DNA of 7,178 nt. Source: Deltaproteobacteria bacterium (GTDB taxonomy: Bacteria; Desulfobacterota; Binatia; UBA12015). A program made the translations under genes and the position numbers. Position 1 is the first letter of the stretch. Each line of letters begins with the position of its first letter. This document shows positions 1 through 6,609 of the stretch, one piece after another. The stretch is taken from NCBI GenBank assembly GCA_003447545.1, contig DLYX01000263.1:1-7178 (forward strand), given 5' to 3'. The notes under the pieces were generated by a model that saw nothing but the letters and a program-made list of their open reading frames with translations, was not told the origin of the DNA and made no database searches.

Positions 1-1352
1 CGGAAGGCGAGATGCGCGAGCAGGCTTCGCGTTGCATGGATTGCGGCATTCCGTTTTGCCACACCGGCTGTCCTCTCGGGAATATTATTCCGGACTGGAA
101 CGACCTGGTTTTCCGCGGTCGATGGGAGGATGCGATTGACCGCCTGCATTCCACCAACAACTTCCCGGAATTCACCGGACGGATCTGTCCCGCACCCTGC
201 GAAGAAGCTTGTGTGCTCAACATCAATAGTGATCCGGTCACAATCAAGCAGGTCGAGAAACAGATCATCGAACGAGCCTGGGAGGAGGGGTGGGTCAAGC
301 CCTGTCCGCCGGAGAACAAGACGGGCAAGCAAATTGCGATTATTGGTTCCGGGCCCGCCGGGCTGGCATCGGCTCAGCAGCTGGCGCGCGCCGGCCATGA
401 CGTAACCGTCTTCGAGCGAGAGAGTCGCGCGGGTGGTCTGCTCCGATATGGAATTCCCGATTTCAAAATGGAGAAACACCTGATCGACCGACGCGTCGAG
501 CAGATGGAAGCGGAGGGCGTTACCTTTCGCACCCATACGGCTGTTGGCGTCGATATCACGGCAGAAGAAATTTCAGAGCAATTCGATGCGGTAATGATTG
601 CTGCCGGTTCGACATCTCCCCGAGACCTCGAGGTGCCGGGCCGTGAACTCAATGGAGTTCACTTCGCGATGGACTTTCTGCCCCAGCAGAACAAGGTTGT
701 TGCCGGTGACGAAGTGGCTGGTCAGATCATGGCGACGGGGAAGCACGTTGTCATCATTGGTGGCGGCGATACCGGCTCGGATTGTCTGGGCACGTCAAAC
801 CGGCACGGTGCCGAGTCCGTGACCCAATTCGAGCTTTTGCCGCAACCGCCGGAGGGTCGCGAGGAAGGGATCGCGCCCTGGCCCTATTGGCCAATGATCA
901 TGCGCACTTCGTCTTCGCATGAGGAGGGTGTCGAGCGGCAGTGGAGTATCAATACCAAAAAGCTCACTGGCGACGCTGACGGTAACGTCAACGAGTTGCA
1001 CGGCATCCGTTTGGAGTGGACACCTGCCGAAGACGGAGGCCGTCCGCAAATGAAGGAAGTGCCAGACAGCGAATTTGTCCTCAAAGCTGATCTGGTGCTT
1101 CTGGCGATGGGCTTTTTGGGACCGGAAAAACCGCTCCTGGAACAATTCGGCGTCGAACTCGATGGACGTGGCAACGTGGTTGCGGACAGCGATTATGCGA
1201 CCAGCGTTCCCGGCGTCTTTGCTTGCGGGGATGCCCGGCGAGGCCAGTCGTTGGTGGTCTGGGCGATCTGGGAGGGTCGTGAGGCTGCCCGTGGCGTCGA
1301 TGCATTTTTGATGGGTGCTACCGAACTTCCGGCGAGTCCGCTCGCCGTCTGA
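1..1352 (+). CDS. gltD: Glutamate synthase (NADPH) small subunit, 5'-truncated
   Basis: This is the small (beta) subunit of glutamate synthase. It takes electrons from NADPH through FAD and passes them to the large subunit GltB, which makes glutamate from glutamine and 2-oxoglutarate in the cytoplasm. Numbering from the ATG at position 12, the N-terminal iron-sulfur domain shows Cys8, Cys11, Cys16, Cys20 and a second group Cys59, Cys63, Cys67. The FAD-binding GSGPAG motif is at residues 112-117 with the acidic Glu135 after it. The NADPH-binding GGGDTG motif is at 250-255, and the C-terminal FAD motif (VFACGD) is near residue 400. The frame is open to the left edge and reads E-G-E before that ATG, and the first visible residues already belong to the conserved cysteine region. 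The true start is therefore upstream; about 35-45 residues are missing compared with the usual 470-490. gltB would be expected just upstream, outside the window. Related beta-like subunits of other oxidoreductases share this fold, but the full-length match to GltD is strong. Confidence 0.95.
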   Translation, partial: EGEMREQASRCMDCGIPFCHTGCPLGNIIPDWNDLVFRGRWEDAIDRLHSTNNFPEFTGRICPAPCEEACVLNINSDPVTIKQVEKQIIERAWEEGWVKPCPPENKTGKQIAIIGSGPAGLASAQQLARAGHDVTVFERESRAGGLLRYGIPDFKMEKHLIDRRVEQMEAEGVTFRTHTAVGVDITAEEISEQFDAVMIAAGSTSPRDLEVPGRELNGVHFAMDFLPQQNKVVAGDEVAGQIMATGKHVVIIGGGDTGSDCLGTSNRHGAESVTQFELLPQPPEGREEGIAPWPYWPMIMRTSSSHEEGVERQWSINTKKLTGDADGNVNELHGIRLEWTPAEDGGRPQMKEVPDSEFVLKADLVLLAMGFLGPEKPLLEQFGVELDGRGNVVADSDYATSVPGVFACGDARRGQSLVVWAIWEGREAARGVDAFLMGATELPASPLAV

Positions 1353-1377
1353 GGCAGGCGGGGCCGGCCCTGATAGC

Positions 1378-1401
1378 TTGAAGGCTCTGATTAGCTTTCA
1401 A
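1378..1401 (+). terminator. Possible 3' hairpin between gltD and the convergent dehydrogenase gene
   Basis: A 9-base-pair stem (TTGAAGGCT at 1378-1386 with AGCTTTCAA at 1393-1401, one G-T wobble) closes a 6-base loop. It starts 25 bases after the gltD stop and overlaps the last codons of the opposing gene. The wobble pair makes it a better hairpin in the plus-strand RNA, so it would serve gltD. No T-run follows, so it is not a classical intrinsic terminator; it may only stabilise the RNA end. A separate GC palindrome (GGGCCGGCCC, 1361-1370) lies between it and the gltD stop. Confidence 0.35.
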
Positions 1402-2401
1402 ACTCGATCATGACCTTGCCCCCGGCCTCGGGGTCTTGCGAGACCTGCAGGGCTTCGGAGAATTTCTGAAGCGGAAATCGATGCGTGATCGCGGGTGTGA
1501 GGTCAACTTCGCGGAGCATCGAGATCATGTCGGTATAATTCTCGGGGTAGGCGATCGAGCCGATCAGAGTCAGTCCCTTGGCCATCACCGACATGAAGTC
1601 GATGGGAATGGGTGTCCGGTGGAGTGCGACAATGGCGATCCGCGCATTCTCCTTTGCGTTTGCGACGATATCGGGAAGCACCGGGCCGGCACCAGACGCC
1701 TCGATGAAGGCATCTGCCCCGGCCATGATCGGCATCTGCAGCCAACTGCCCTTTCCCTGAATTTCGGCGAGCTCTTTCCACAGAGTTCCATTGGCCGGCG
1801 AGAGCGTCGCGCGCGCACCAAGGTCTCGGGCGAGTGCGAGACGCTTGTCCGAAAGGTCCACAACAACAACATCGTCGATGCCGCGGTACCTGCAGGTGGC
1901 GAGCGCCATCAATCCGATCGGACCGGCACCGAAAATGACGGCTTTTTCGCCCGGTTGCAGTCCGGCTCGATTGACGGCCTGCATCCCGACCCCGAGCGGT
2001 TCGGCCAGGGCAGCCTGTGCGTCCGAGAGATCATCCGGGATGGGAAAAAGAACGTCGCCGGCGGCGACGTTGGGTACCAGAAGTTCGGGGGTGAATCCGC
2101 CTTGCGGGCCCCCATTGCCGATCTGGTTTCCGCCGCCCATCGGATTCAGAATCACGCGCGTTCCCGGCGGGAGGCCTTGTACCTCAGCACCGGTCTTCAG
2201 AACGACGCCGGCGAGTTCGTGACCGATCGGCGTAGGTTCCGATGCGGGCCCTGCGACGCCGCCGAGTTTCACGTAACCGACATCGCTGCCGCAAATGCCG
2301 CAGGCGCGTACCGAAATAAGGGCGTCTCGCGGGCCCGGTTCCTGAGGCTCCCGCTGGTCCATGCGAACGTCGTCCGGTCCATGAATACGAATTTGTTCCA
2401 T
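1391..2401 (-). CDS. Medium-chain zinc-dependent alcohol/polyol dehydrogenase family protein
   Basis: This is a 336-residue member of the medium-chain dehydrogenase/reductase superfamily (sorbitol / threonine / butanediol dehydrogenase branch), expected to oxidise an alcohol with NAD(H) in the cytoplasm; the substrate cannot be told from sequence. The catalytic-zinc ligands are visible: Cys37 in CGICGSD, His61 and Glu62 in GHE, and Glu134 in LAEPLGVG. The Rossmann motif GAGPIG is at 158-163, and Asp182 at the end of the second strand favours NAD over NADP. The four-cysteine structural-zinc loop normally found near residues 85-105 is absent and replaced by a Gly/Asn-rich stretch (NPMGGGNQIGNGG), which also explains the slightly short length. 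The ATG gives the normal family N-terminus, although the Shine-Dalgarno is poor (AGGA only one base away). It lies 50 bases downstream of the Ddn-family gene on the same strand, so the two are probably co-transcribed. Confidence 0.9.
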   Translation of the reverse strand: MEQIRIHGPDDVRMDQREPQEPGPRDALISVRACGICGSDVGYVKLGGVAGPASEPTPIGHELAGVVLKTGAEVQGLPPGTRVILNPMGGGNQIGNGGPQGGFTPELLVPNVAAGDVLFPIPDDLSDAQAALAEPLGVGMQAVNRAGLQPGEKAVIFGAGPIGLMALATCRYRGIDDVVVVDLSDKRLALARDLGARATLSPANGTLWKELAEIQGKGSWLQMPIMAGADAFIEASGAGPVLPDIVANAKENARIAIVALHRTPIPIDFMSVMAKGLTLIGSIAYPENYTDMISMLREVDLTPAITHRFPLQKFSEALQVSQDPEAGGKVMIEFES

Positions 2402-2451
2402 GTCCTATCGTCCGATTTGCGCTCGCCGGCGTCAAACTGAATCCGGAAAAG

Positions 2452-2928
2452 CTACGCCTCGGGTTCGATCAGGCGAATCAGCGGGATGGACGTGCGCTTG
2501 GTTTTGGCGAGATAGTCGAGGTACCAGGGGCGATCGCTGGTCAGGCCGTCCCATACTGTCCGGTAGTCCTCATCGACCAGAAGATCGGCGCGCAGGTGTC
2601 CTTCGAAGCTGCGTTCCTTGACCCAGATGGTCGGGTTGGCCTGGCGATCCGCGAGGTTATGATACCAGGCGGGATTGACCGGCCCTCCGGCGTAGGATGC
2701 AGCCAGAATACGATGGCCGCCGGCGTCCGCCCAATAGGGCAGTACGACTTTATGAGCCTTTCCTGATTTCCGGCCAACGGTCTGGATGATGACGCTTTTC
2801 ATGCCGGCGCTGAGCCAGGCCTCCTCATCATTGGTGGACTCGAGGAAGGCAACATGACTTCGGGTGATCGCCGGGATTTCGTCGTAGGGTGGCGTCTCGA
2901 AAGTGTCTGCTTTTTGGTCACTGGCCAT
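2452..2928 (-). CDS. Nitroreductase-family deazaflavin (F420)-dependent oxidoreductase, Ddn type
   Basis: This 158-residue protein belongs to the Ddn / F420H2-dependent reductase family of small split-barrel proteins, which bind the deazaflavin cofactor F420 (or a flavin) and reduce quinones, enones or nitro compounds. Family hallmarks are GRKSGK at 52-57, followed by a basic segment and strand ending in LPY, the NPAWYHNL motif at 85-92 (the WYHNL signature before the cofactor site), and the C-terminal PWYLDYLAKT segment ending in a short beta strand with Ile-Pro. The length is typical of the family. There is no signal peptide or membrane segment. The chosen ATG is supported by an AGGA six bases upstream. 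It is first in a probable two-gene unit with the downstream zinc-type dehydrogenase. Cofactor use is inferred from the family; some members use FMN or bind fatty acids or haem instead, and the substrate is unknown. Confidence 0.85.
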   Translation of the reverse strand: MASDQKADTFETPPYDEIPAITRSHVAFLESTNDEEAWLSAGMKSVIIQTVGRKSGKAHKVVLPYWADAGGHRILAASYAGGPVNPAWYHNLADRQANPTIWVKERSFEGHLRADLLVDEDYRTVWDGLTSDRPWYLDYLAKTKRTSIPLIRLIEPEA

Positions 2929-3018
2929 TCCGAATCCTAGGACGGAATAGTTCTCAGTTCCAGCAAAACCGAACCCGCGCTGGCTGCACCTCTTCTCGGG
3001 ATGCGCTATCGATAGACA
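2929..3018. promoter_or_regulatory. Short divergent intergenic region between the Ddn-family and HAD genes
   Basis: These 90 bases must hold promoters for both divergent genes. No convincing -35/-10 pair was found on either strand. A perfect 10-base palindrome, CTATCGATAG (3006-3015), ends three bases before the HAD start codon, where it could act as an operator or simply be chance. An in-frame TAG at 3013-3015 excludes any HAD start further upstream. Confidence 0.4.
2935..2938 (-). promoter_or_regulatory. Ribosome binding site of the Ddn-family gene
   Basis: On the minus strand AGGA sits six bases before the ATG at 2928, an ideal distance, and fixes the start of the Ddn-family gene. Confidence 0.6.
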
Positions 3019-3705
3019 ATGGTCGTCGTACTTCTCGATATCGATGGAACTTTGCTGACTGCCGGGGGTGCCGGGCGAGCCGCGCTGGTCGCGGCGATGC
3101 GGCAGGAGCTGGGGCCTGATATTCCGGAGGCGAAAGTGGAGATCGCCGGCCGTACGGATCGCGGTATTCTTGGCGATTTACTTGTGGCGTACGAGCTCCC
3201 AGTTGATGAAGAAAATTTCTTGCGGCTGCTGCAGATGTACCTCGATCATTTACCCGCGGAGCTGGAGCGAGCAACCGGACACGTTTTGCCCGGAGTGCCC
3301 GAACTGTTGTCGGAGTTGGCCGAGATGGACGAGGCCTATCTCGGGTTATTGACCGGGAATGTCGCGGTCGCCGCCCGGGCCAAGCTTGCGCACTATCAGA
3401 TTCACACGCCGTTTCTCTTTGGTGGCTATGGCGACGATCACGCGGACCGTGGGGATGTCGCCGCCGCAGCGATTGCAGATGCCGAACGGCACCTTGGCCG
3501 GGAAGTTTCTCCGAAGAACGTCGTGGTGATCGGTGATACGCGCAACGATATTCGATGCGCGCGTGCGGTCGGAGCGGCCGCCGTTGCTGTCGAAACCGGC
3601 TTGGCGTCGCCCGAGGAATTGCGCGACGAGGGTGCTGACCTTCAAGTGGAGAACTTCAAGGACCCAGCGCCGGTATTGGCCTTCATCCGCGAGCGCAACG
3701 GCTGA
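3019..3705 (+). CDS. HAD-superfamily hydrolase, phosphoglycolate-phosphatase-like
   Basis: This 228-residue protein is a haloacid-dehalogenase-superfamily phosphatase of the phosphoglycolate phosphatase-like group, which removes phosphate from small metabolites through an aspartyl-phosphate intermediate. Motif I is DIDGT with nucleophile Asp7 and acid/base Asp9; motif II is Thr112 in LLTGN; motif IV is GDTRND with Asp173 and Asp177 binding magnesium. The motif III lysine is not obvious; an Arg at residue 144 in HADRGD lies where it is expected, as I recall for one branch of this family. The helical cap lies between residues 15 and 90. The ATG is the first possible start because an in-frame TAG lies just upstream; no clear Shine-Dalgarno precedes it. 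The gene ends six bases from the convergent exported-protein gene. Substrate is not predictable; phosphoglycolate is only one option. Confidence 0.88.
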   Translation: MVVVLLDIDGTLLTAGGAGRAALVAAMRQELGPDIPEAKVEIAGRTDRGILGDLLVAYELPVDEENFLRLLQMYLDHLPAELERATGHVLPGVPELLSELAEMDEAYLGLLTGNVAVAARAKLAHYQIHTPFLFGGYGDDHADRGDVAAAAIADAERHLGREVSPKNVVVIGDTRNDIRCARAVGAAAVAVETGLASPEELRDEGADLQVENFKDPAPVLAFIRERNG

Positions 3706-3711
3706 TCGACC

Positions 3712-4239
3712 TCAATCGGTCAGTTGAACGGATTTAAGAAACGCTTCTCTCTGCGGGGCATCCTTGGCGATCCCGTGGCTGGCGAAGAGATACATTTTCT
3801 TGCCCATGCGAAAGAACTCGGCCTTGCCGAGATGCTTCGGTTTGCCCGGAGGGCTCATCTCGTAAACGAGTAATTTCCCTTCGTGCCCATCGACTTCAAA
3901 ATCTTCGAATGAGATCTGGGTTCCTTTGACGTCATCGAGCATGCCGTCGCGGGTCTGGTTGAAGAGAACGCTGTCCGGCGTGAAGGTGCTGGCGAAGCCG
4001 GGGATGGTGACCACGCTGACGAAGTAGGTGCTGGCAGGATTTTGCACGATGTAGTTCTCCGAGGTGACCGTTCCGATCCCGATGCTGCGAGATTGCTCCT
4101 TGTGGGTGGGGGTTCCGGGCAGTTCTACGCGGAAAGTATGTTCTTTGGGTTCCAGGGTTTCCGCTCCTGCGGGCGAGGATGCCAGCAATAAAGCGAGGAC
4201 TGCCGGAAGCGTTCGCTGCAGAATGATGAATTTTTTCAT
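3712..4239 (-). CDS. Small exported protein of unknown function
   Basis: I do not recognise a named family with certainty. The 175-residue product has a classical Sec signal peptide: Lys2-Lys3, a hydrophobic run at about 11-20, and a signal-peptidase site after Ala-Gly-Ala at 24-26, giving a mature protein of about 149 residues. No cysteine is present, so it is not a lipoprotein and would be soluble in the periplasm or outside. The mature part opens with a strand-rich FRVELPGTP segment, a pattern seen in several uncharacterised secreted proteins that start with a 'F-x-V-x-F/L-P-G-x-P' strand, and ends with an AFLKSVQL segment, suggesting a compact alpha/beta fold. Its ATG overlaps the stop of the upstream hydrolase gene (ATGA), with a good Shine-Dalgarno inside that gene, so the two are translationally coupled and likely functionally linked. 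Confidence 0.85.
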   Translation of the reverse strand: MKKFIILQRTLPAVLALLLASSPAGAETLEPKEHTFRVELPGTPTHKEQSRSIGIGTVTSENYIVQNPASTYFVSVVTIPGFASTFTPDSVLFNQTRDGMLDDVKGTQISFEDFEVDGHEGKLLVYEMSPPGKPKHLGKAEFFRMGKKMYLFASHGIAKDAPQREAFLKSVQLTD

Positions 4240-5504
4240 GGTTTCCTCTTGGGTATTTTTTTCTCACTATCCCGGGCCGCCGCGCGGAAGACACCCTGAG
4301 ACATCAGGCTGATCTCGGCTTTGGTTCGGCTTCGATAGATTCTGGCGCGCGCTTCATGGAGACGGATATTTTCAGGTTCGGCCTGAGTCGCCAACTCGAT
4401 GAGATGACACGCCAGATCCAGACGTTCGTTTTCTGCTTCTCGCTCCGCTCTGGCAAGCAGATTCTCCGGGCCGCCGGCAAGTTCACTGAGTGTTTTGGCG
4501 AGGTCGCTGGCTGGAGCCGGCAGAAGGTTGGCTGGATTCCCGTCATACCAGCCCCCGTAGAGACGCCAAAGGTTGCGGACGATGAACCGCGGATCGTCGT
4601 ATACTGGCCGCAAATAAGGCCGCGCCAGAAGTGCTTCGGGCATTACGACGTTATGCAGTACTTCGTCCAGACACGCCCCCTGATTCATCAGGGTCAGAGT
4701 TTGTTCCAGGATGGTTTCAAGCAATTCTGCTGTTTCGGACAGAGCCAGGCGAACGCGGTCCGCGCCCAGGATGACCGGGCCATGGCCCGGCAGCAAAGTT
4801 GTGGCGCCCAGATCGGCCATCTTCCGCAGGGCCATGGCCCATTCCCGCGGGTAGCGCTGCACCTTTTGGGGGTTTCCGCAGTTGGGAGCAGCCCAAATGA
4901 AGAGGTCTCCGGTATAGAGAACTTTTTGTGCGGGCAAGAAGATCCATAGATGATCGTCGGTCTCGCCCTTGTCGTGAAAGAGCCGAATCTCCGTTCCTCC
5001 GACATGAATCGTTTCGCCAAGACCGACCATATGGTCAGGAAAGCGAAACTTGCGGGGGAATACCGGCTCGGGGAATCCGAACTGTCGTTGGTTGACGATG
5101 CCATTGTAGCCGTTGGTCATGCGGTATCGTTCGAATCGGGCGGGGCACGCTTCGTGCGCGATCACGCGAGTCGGAGGGTGACCCTGATCGCGGGCTTCCT
5201 CCTCGAACGCGGCCAGACCAAATACGTGGTCCACATGCCCGTGCGTATAGACCGCTGTATGCACGCGCTTGTCGGTCCAGGCGCGGATGGAGGTATGGAG
5301 GGCCTTTGCATGAAAGAGGCTGGAAGTGTCGAGGAAGACCAGTCCTTCTTCGGTACGGATGACGCCGACGTTCGAGAAGGCGGACATGAAACCGATCTCG
5401 GGATCGAGTTCTTCGAAGCCCACCAGAGCTTGCCCCGGATGTGTATGTTGCCGCGCAAGCTCCCCCTGCCATGCCCGCTCGGCGAGATCCAGAACCTCTC
5501 CCAT
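4236..5504 (-). CDS. Metallo-beta-lactamase-fold hydrolase, alkyl-sulfatase-like with dimerisation domain
   Basis: This 422-residue protein is a zinc hydrolase of the metallo-beta-lactamase fold, closest in character to linear alkylsulfatases (SdsA1/BDS1 type). The core motif THGHVDH gives ligands His88, His90, Asp92 and His93. GETDDH at 180-185 and Asp200 in YTGDL fit the acidic ligands of the alkylsulfatase group, and His241 in PGHGP is the last ligand. Residues 317-328 (GGWYDGNPANLL) followed by a helical, TPR-like tail (about 330-400) match the alkyl-sulfatase dimerisation domain. The C-terminal SCP2-like substrate-binding domain of true alkylsulfatases (total about 620-660 residues) is absent, so the substrate may be another ester or lactone. 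There is no signal peptide. An in-frame TAG nine bases upstream makes this ATG the only good start; the Shine-Dalgarno is weak. It overlaps the exported-protein gene by four bases and diverges from ipdAB. Confidence 0.87.
   Translation of the reverse strand: MGEVLDLAERAWQGELARQHTHPGQALVGFEELDPEIGFMSAFSNVGVIRTEEGLVFLDTSSLFHAKALHTSIRAWTDKRVHTAVYTHGHVDHVFGLAAFEEEARDQGHPPTRVIAHEACPARFERYRMTNGYNGIVNQRQFGFPEPVFPRKFRFPDHMVGLGETIHVGGTEIRLFHDKGETDDHLWIFLPAQKVLYTGDLFIWAAPNCGNPQKVQRYPREWAMALRKMADLGATTLLPGHGPVILGADRVRLALSETAELLETILEQTLTLMNQGACLDEVLHNVVMPEALLARPYLRPVYDDPRFIVRNLWRLYGGWYDGNPANLLPAPASDLAKTLSELAGGPENLLARAEREAENERLDLACHLIELATQAEPENIRLHEARARIYRSRTKAEISLMSQGVFRAAARDSEKKIPKRKP
4243..4248 (-). promoter_or_regulatory. 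Ribosome binding site of the exported-protein gene, inside the upstream gene
   Basis: On the minus strand AGAGGA lies three bases before the ATG at 4239. It is made of the Lys-Arg-Lys codons that end the hydrolase gene, so translation of the second gene is set up by the end of the first. Confidence 0.65.
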
Positions 5505-5633
5505 GCACTTGTTCTACGTTGCTTTCTGCCGAGATGGAAAGCGCAATGTTGAGGGCCTTCTTGCGAAAACAGCCCGGTCACGGCCAAGGGCGATTCGACC
5601 TCTGAGTGAACGCGTGTCTATCGTTCTTTACGG

Positions 5634-5662
5634 CTTGACCGGTCATTGTTATTCAAGACCGG
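5634..5662. promoter_or_regulatory. Candidate operator with TGACCGGTCA palindrome
   Basis: TGACCGGTCA (5636-5645) is a perfect 10-base palindrome. GACCGG recurs at 5657-5662, exactly 20 bases after its copy at 5637-5642, two helical turns away. A second inverted repeat, CTTGA (5634-5638) and TCAAG (5653-5657), spans the same area. This is the kind of symmetric site bound by TetR- or GntR-type repressors of catabolic operons; the regulator is not in the window. It does not match the KstR2 site of mycobacterial ipd genes as I remember it (CAAG and CTTG arms two bases apart). Confidence 0.4.
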
Positions 5663-5715
5663 GCATCTCCGTGTTCCCGCCAGTGAGGAATGCATGGGAA
5701 ATGGCCCGAAGAAAC

Positions 5716-5719
5716 GAGG
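5716..5719 (+). promoter_or_regulatory. Ribosome binding site deciding the ipdA start
   Basis: GAGG lies six bases before the ATG at 5726. The longer in-frame start at 5690 has its GAGGA directly touching the ATG, which is too close. The spacing favours 5726. Confidence 0.65.
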
Positions 5720-5725
5720 CTTTGG

Positions 5726-6607
5726 ATGGATAAGCGAATGACCGCAACCGAAGTTGTCGGCCGTCTTTCAGACGGAATGACAATCGGCATTGGCGGATGG
5801 GGGGCCCGGCGCAAGCCGATGGCATTGGTCCGAGAGCTGGTTCGCTCGGACCTGAAAGATTTGACGATTGTTGCCTACGGCGGTCCCGATGTCGGGATGC
5901 TCTGTGCCGCCGGAAAGGTCTCTCGATTGATCTTCGGATTTGTCTCCCTGGATCTGATCCCTCTGGATGCTCATTTCCGCGCCGCTCGTCAGGCGGGGTC
6001 CATGAAAAATATCATGGAACTCGATGAAGGGATGCTGCAGTGGGGATTGCGAGCCGCTGCCTTGCGGCTTCCTTTCCTGCCCACCCGCGCCGGATTGGCC
6101 ACGGATGTCGAGACCTCGAACCCGGAGTTGCGCACGGTGACCTCGCCCTATGACGATGGCGAAGTGTTGATGGCCATGCCCGCGTTGAAATTGGATGCGG
6201 CACTCTGCCATGTCGACCACTGTGACGAGCGCGGCAACGGACAGATTCTTGGTCCGGACCCCTACTTTGACGACCTTTTCTGCGCGGCTGCCGAGCAGCG
6301 ATTCGTGAGCTGCGAGCAGATCCTGCCGACGTCCGAGATGACGGCCGCCGGGAGTATCCAATCGATGGTGCTGAATCGCACCTTGGTCGATGGTGTCATC
6401 GAAGCCCCGTTTGGAGCGCATCCGACGAGTTGTGTGCCGAAATACGGTATCGATGTCGACCATCTGAAAGTCTATTCTGCCGCGGCAAAGGAAGCGGGCG
6501 GCTTTGCAGACTACGTCAACTCCTTTGTCAGCATCGATCCGGATGCGTATCTCGAAGCTGTCGGCGGTGCCGACAAGGTGGGCGCGATCCCGGCGCCGGT
6601 ATTCTGA
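5726..6607 (+). CDS. ipdA: IpdA-like alpha subunit of steroid-ring-opening hydrolase (CoA-transferase family)
   Basis: This is a class I CoA-transferase-fold alpha subunit that closely resembles IpdA (Rv3551 of Mycobacterium tuberculosis). With IpdB, IpdA opens the last steroid ring by hydrolysing the CoA thioester COCHEA-CoA during cholesterol and bile-acid side degradation. Shared signatures, recalled from the family, are GWGARRKPM (24-32), YGGPD (51-55), GFVSLD (71-76), DEGML (100-104), PFLPTRAGL (116-124) and PYFDDLF. Glu101 in DEGML is the likely equivalent of the catalytic Glu105 of the mycobacterial enzyme. From the chosen start it has 293 residues, almost exactly the length of known IpdA; a start at 5690 would add 12 residues with no family match. 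The stop is two bases before ipdB. An ordinary glutaconate or 3-oxoacid CoA-transferase subunit is the alternative, but the motif agreement points to IpdA. No other steroid genes lie in the window to confirm the pathway. Confidence 0.85.
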   Translation: MDKRMTATEVVGRLSDGMTIGIGGWGARRKPMALVRELVRSDLKDLTIVAYGGPDVGMLCAAGKVSRLIFGFVSLDLIPLDAHFRAARQAGSMKNIMELDEGMLQWGLRAAALRLPFLPTRAGLATDVETSNPELRTVTSPYDDGEVLMAMPALKLDAALCHVDHCDERGNGQILGPDPYFDDLFCAAAEQRFVSCEQILPTSEMTAAGSIQSMVLNRTLVDGVIEAPFGAHPTSCVPKYGIDVDHLKVYSAAAKEAGGFADYVNSFVSIDPDAYLEAVGGADKVGAIPAPVF

Positions 6608-6609
6608 TC

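Larger units (their letters stand above)
5505..5725. promoter_or_regulatory. Divergent intergenic regulatory region between the hydrolase unit and ipdAB
   Basis: No gene is convincing in these 221 bases. They separate two units pointing away from each other and should hold both promoters. The clearest structure is a cluster of CCGGTC half-sites: one at 5574-5579, two forming the palindrome at 5636-5645, and an inverted copy at 5657-5662. Nearer the hydrolase start, GCTTTC (5521-5526) and GAAAGC (5537-5542) form a 6-base-pair inverted repeat with a 10-base spacer in its leader. A weak -10-like TGTTAT (5647-5652) is the only promoter hexamer worth naming for ipdA. Confidence 0.5.

Noticed and set aside
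1361..1370. GGGCCGGCCC palindrome after gltD as an intrinsic terminator
   Set aside because: It has no loop of its own, forms only an imperfect hairpin with neighbouring bases, and no T-run follows.
1436..2440. A 334-codon open frame on the plus strand opposite the dehydrogenase gene
   Set aside because: It is almost fully antisense to a well conserved enzyme, has no recognisable domain, an atypical Arg/His/Asp-rich composition, and is explained by the codon bias of the real gene.
4356..5552. Two long consecutive plus-strand frames (197 and 200 codons) opposite the metallo-hydrolase gene
   Set aside because: Both are antisense to the intact hydrolase with its metal-binding motifs, lack ribosome sites and show no domain.
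5635..5663. TTGACC at 5635-5640 as a sigma-70 -35 box for ipdA
   Set aside because: At the usual 16-18 base spacing the sequence is GC-rich (around GACCGG) and cannot serve as a -10 box; the hexamer is better explained as part of the palindrome.
5326..5733. A 135-codon plus-strand frame crossing the divergent intergenic region
   Set aside because: Two fifths of it is antisense to the hydrolase, and the rest covers the likely promoter region and overlaps the ipdA start; its Arg/Ser/Pro-rich translation has no recognisable domain.
5768..6463. A 231-codon minus-strand frame opposite ipdA
   Set aside because: The sense strand carries a conserved enzyme with all family motifs; the antisense translation is low-complexity-like and unrecognisable.
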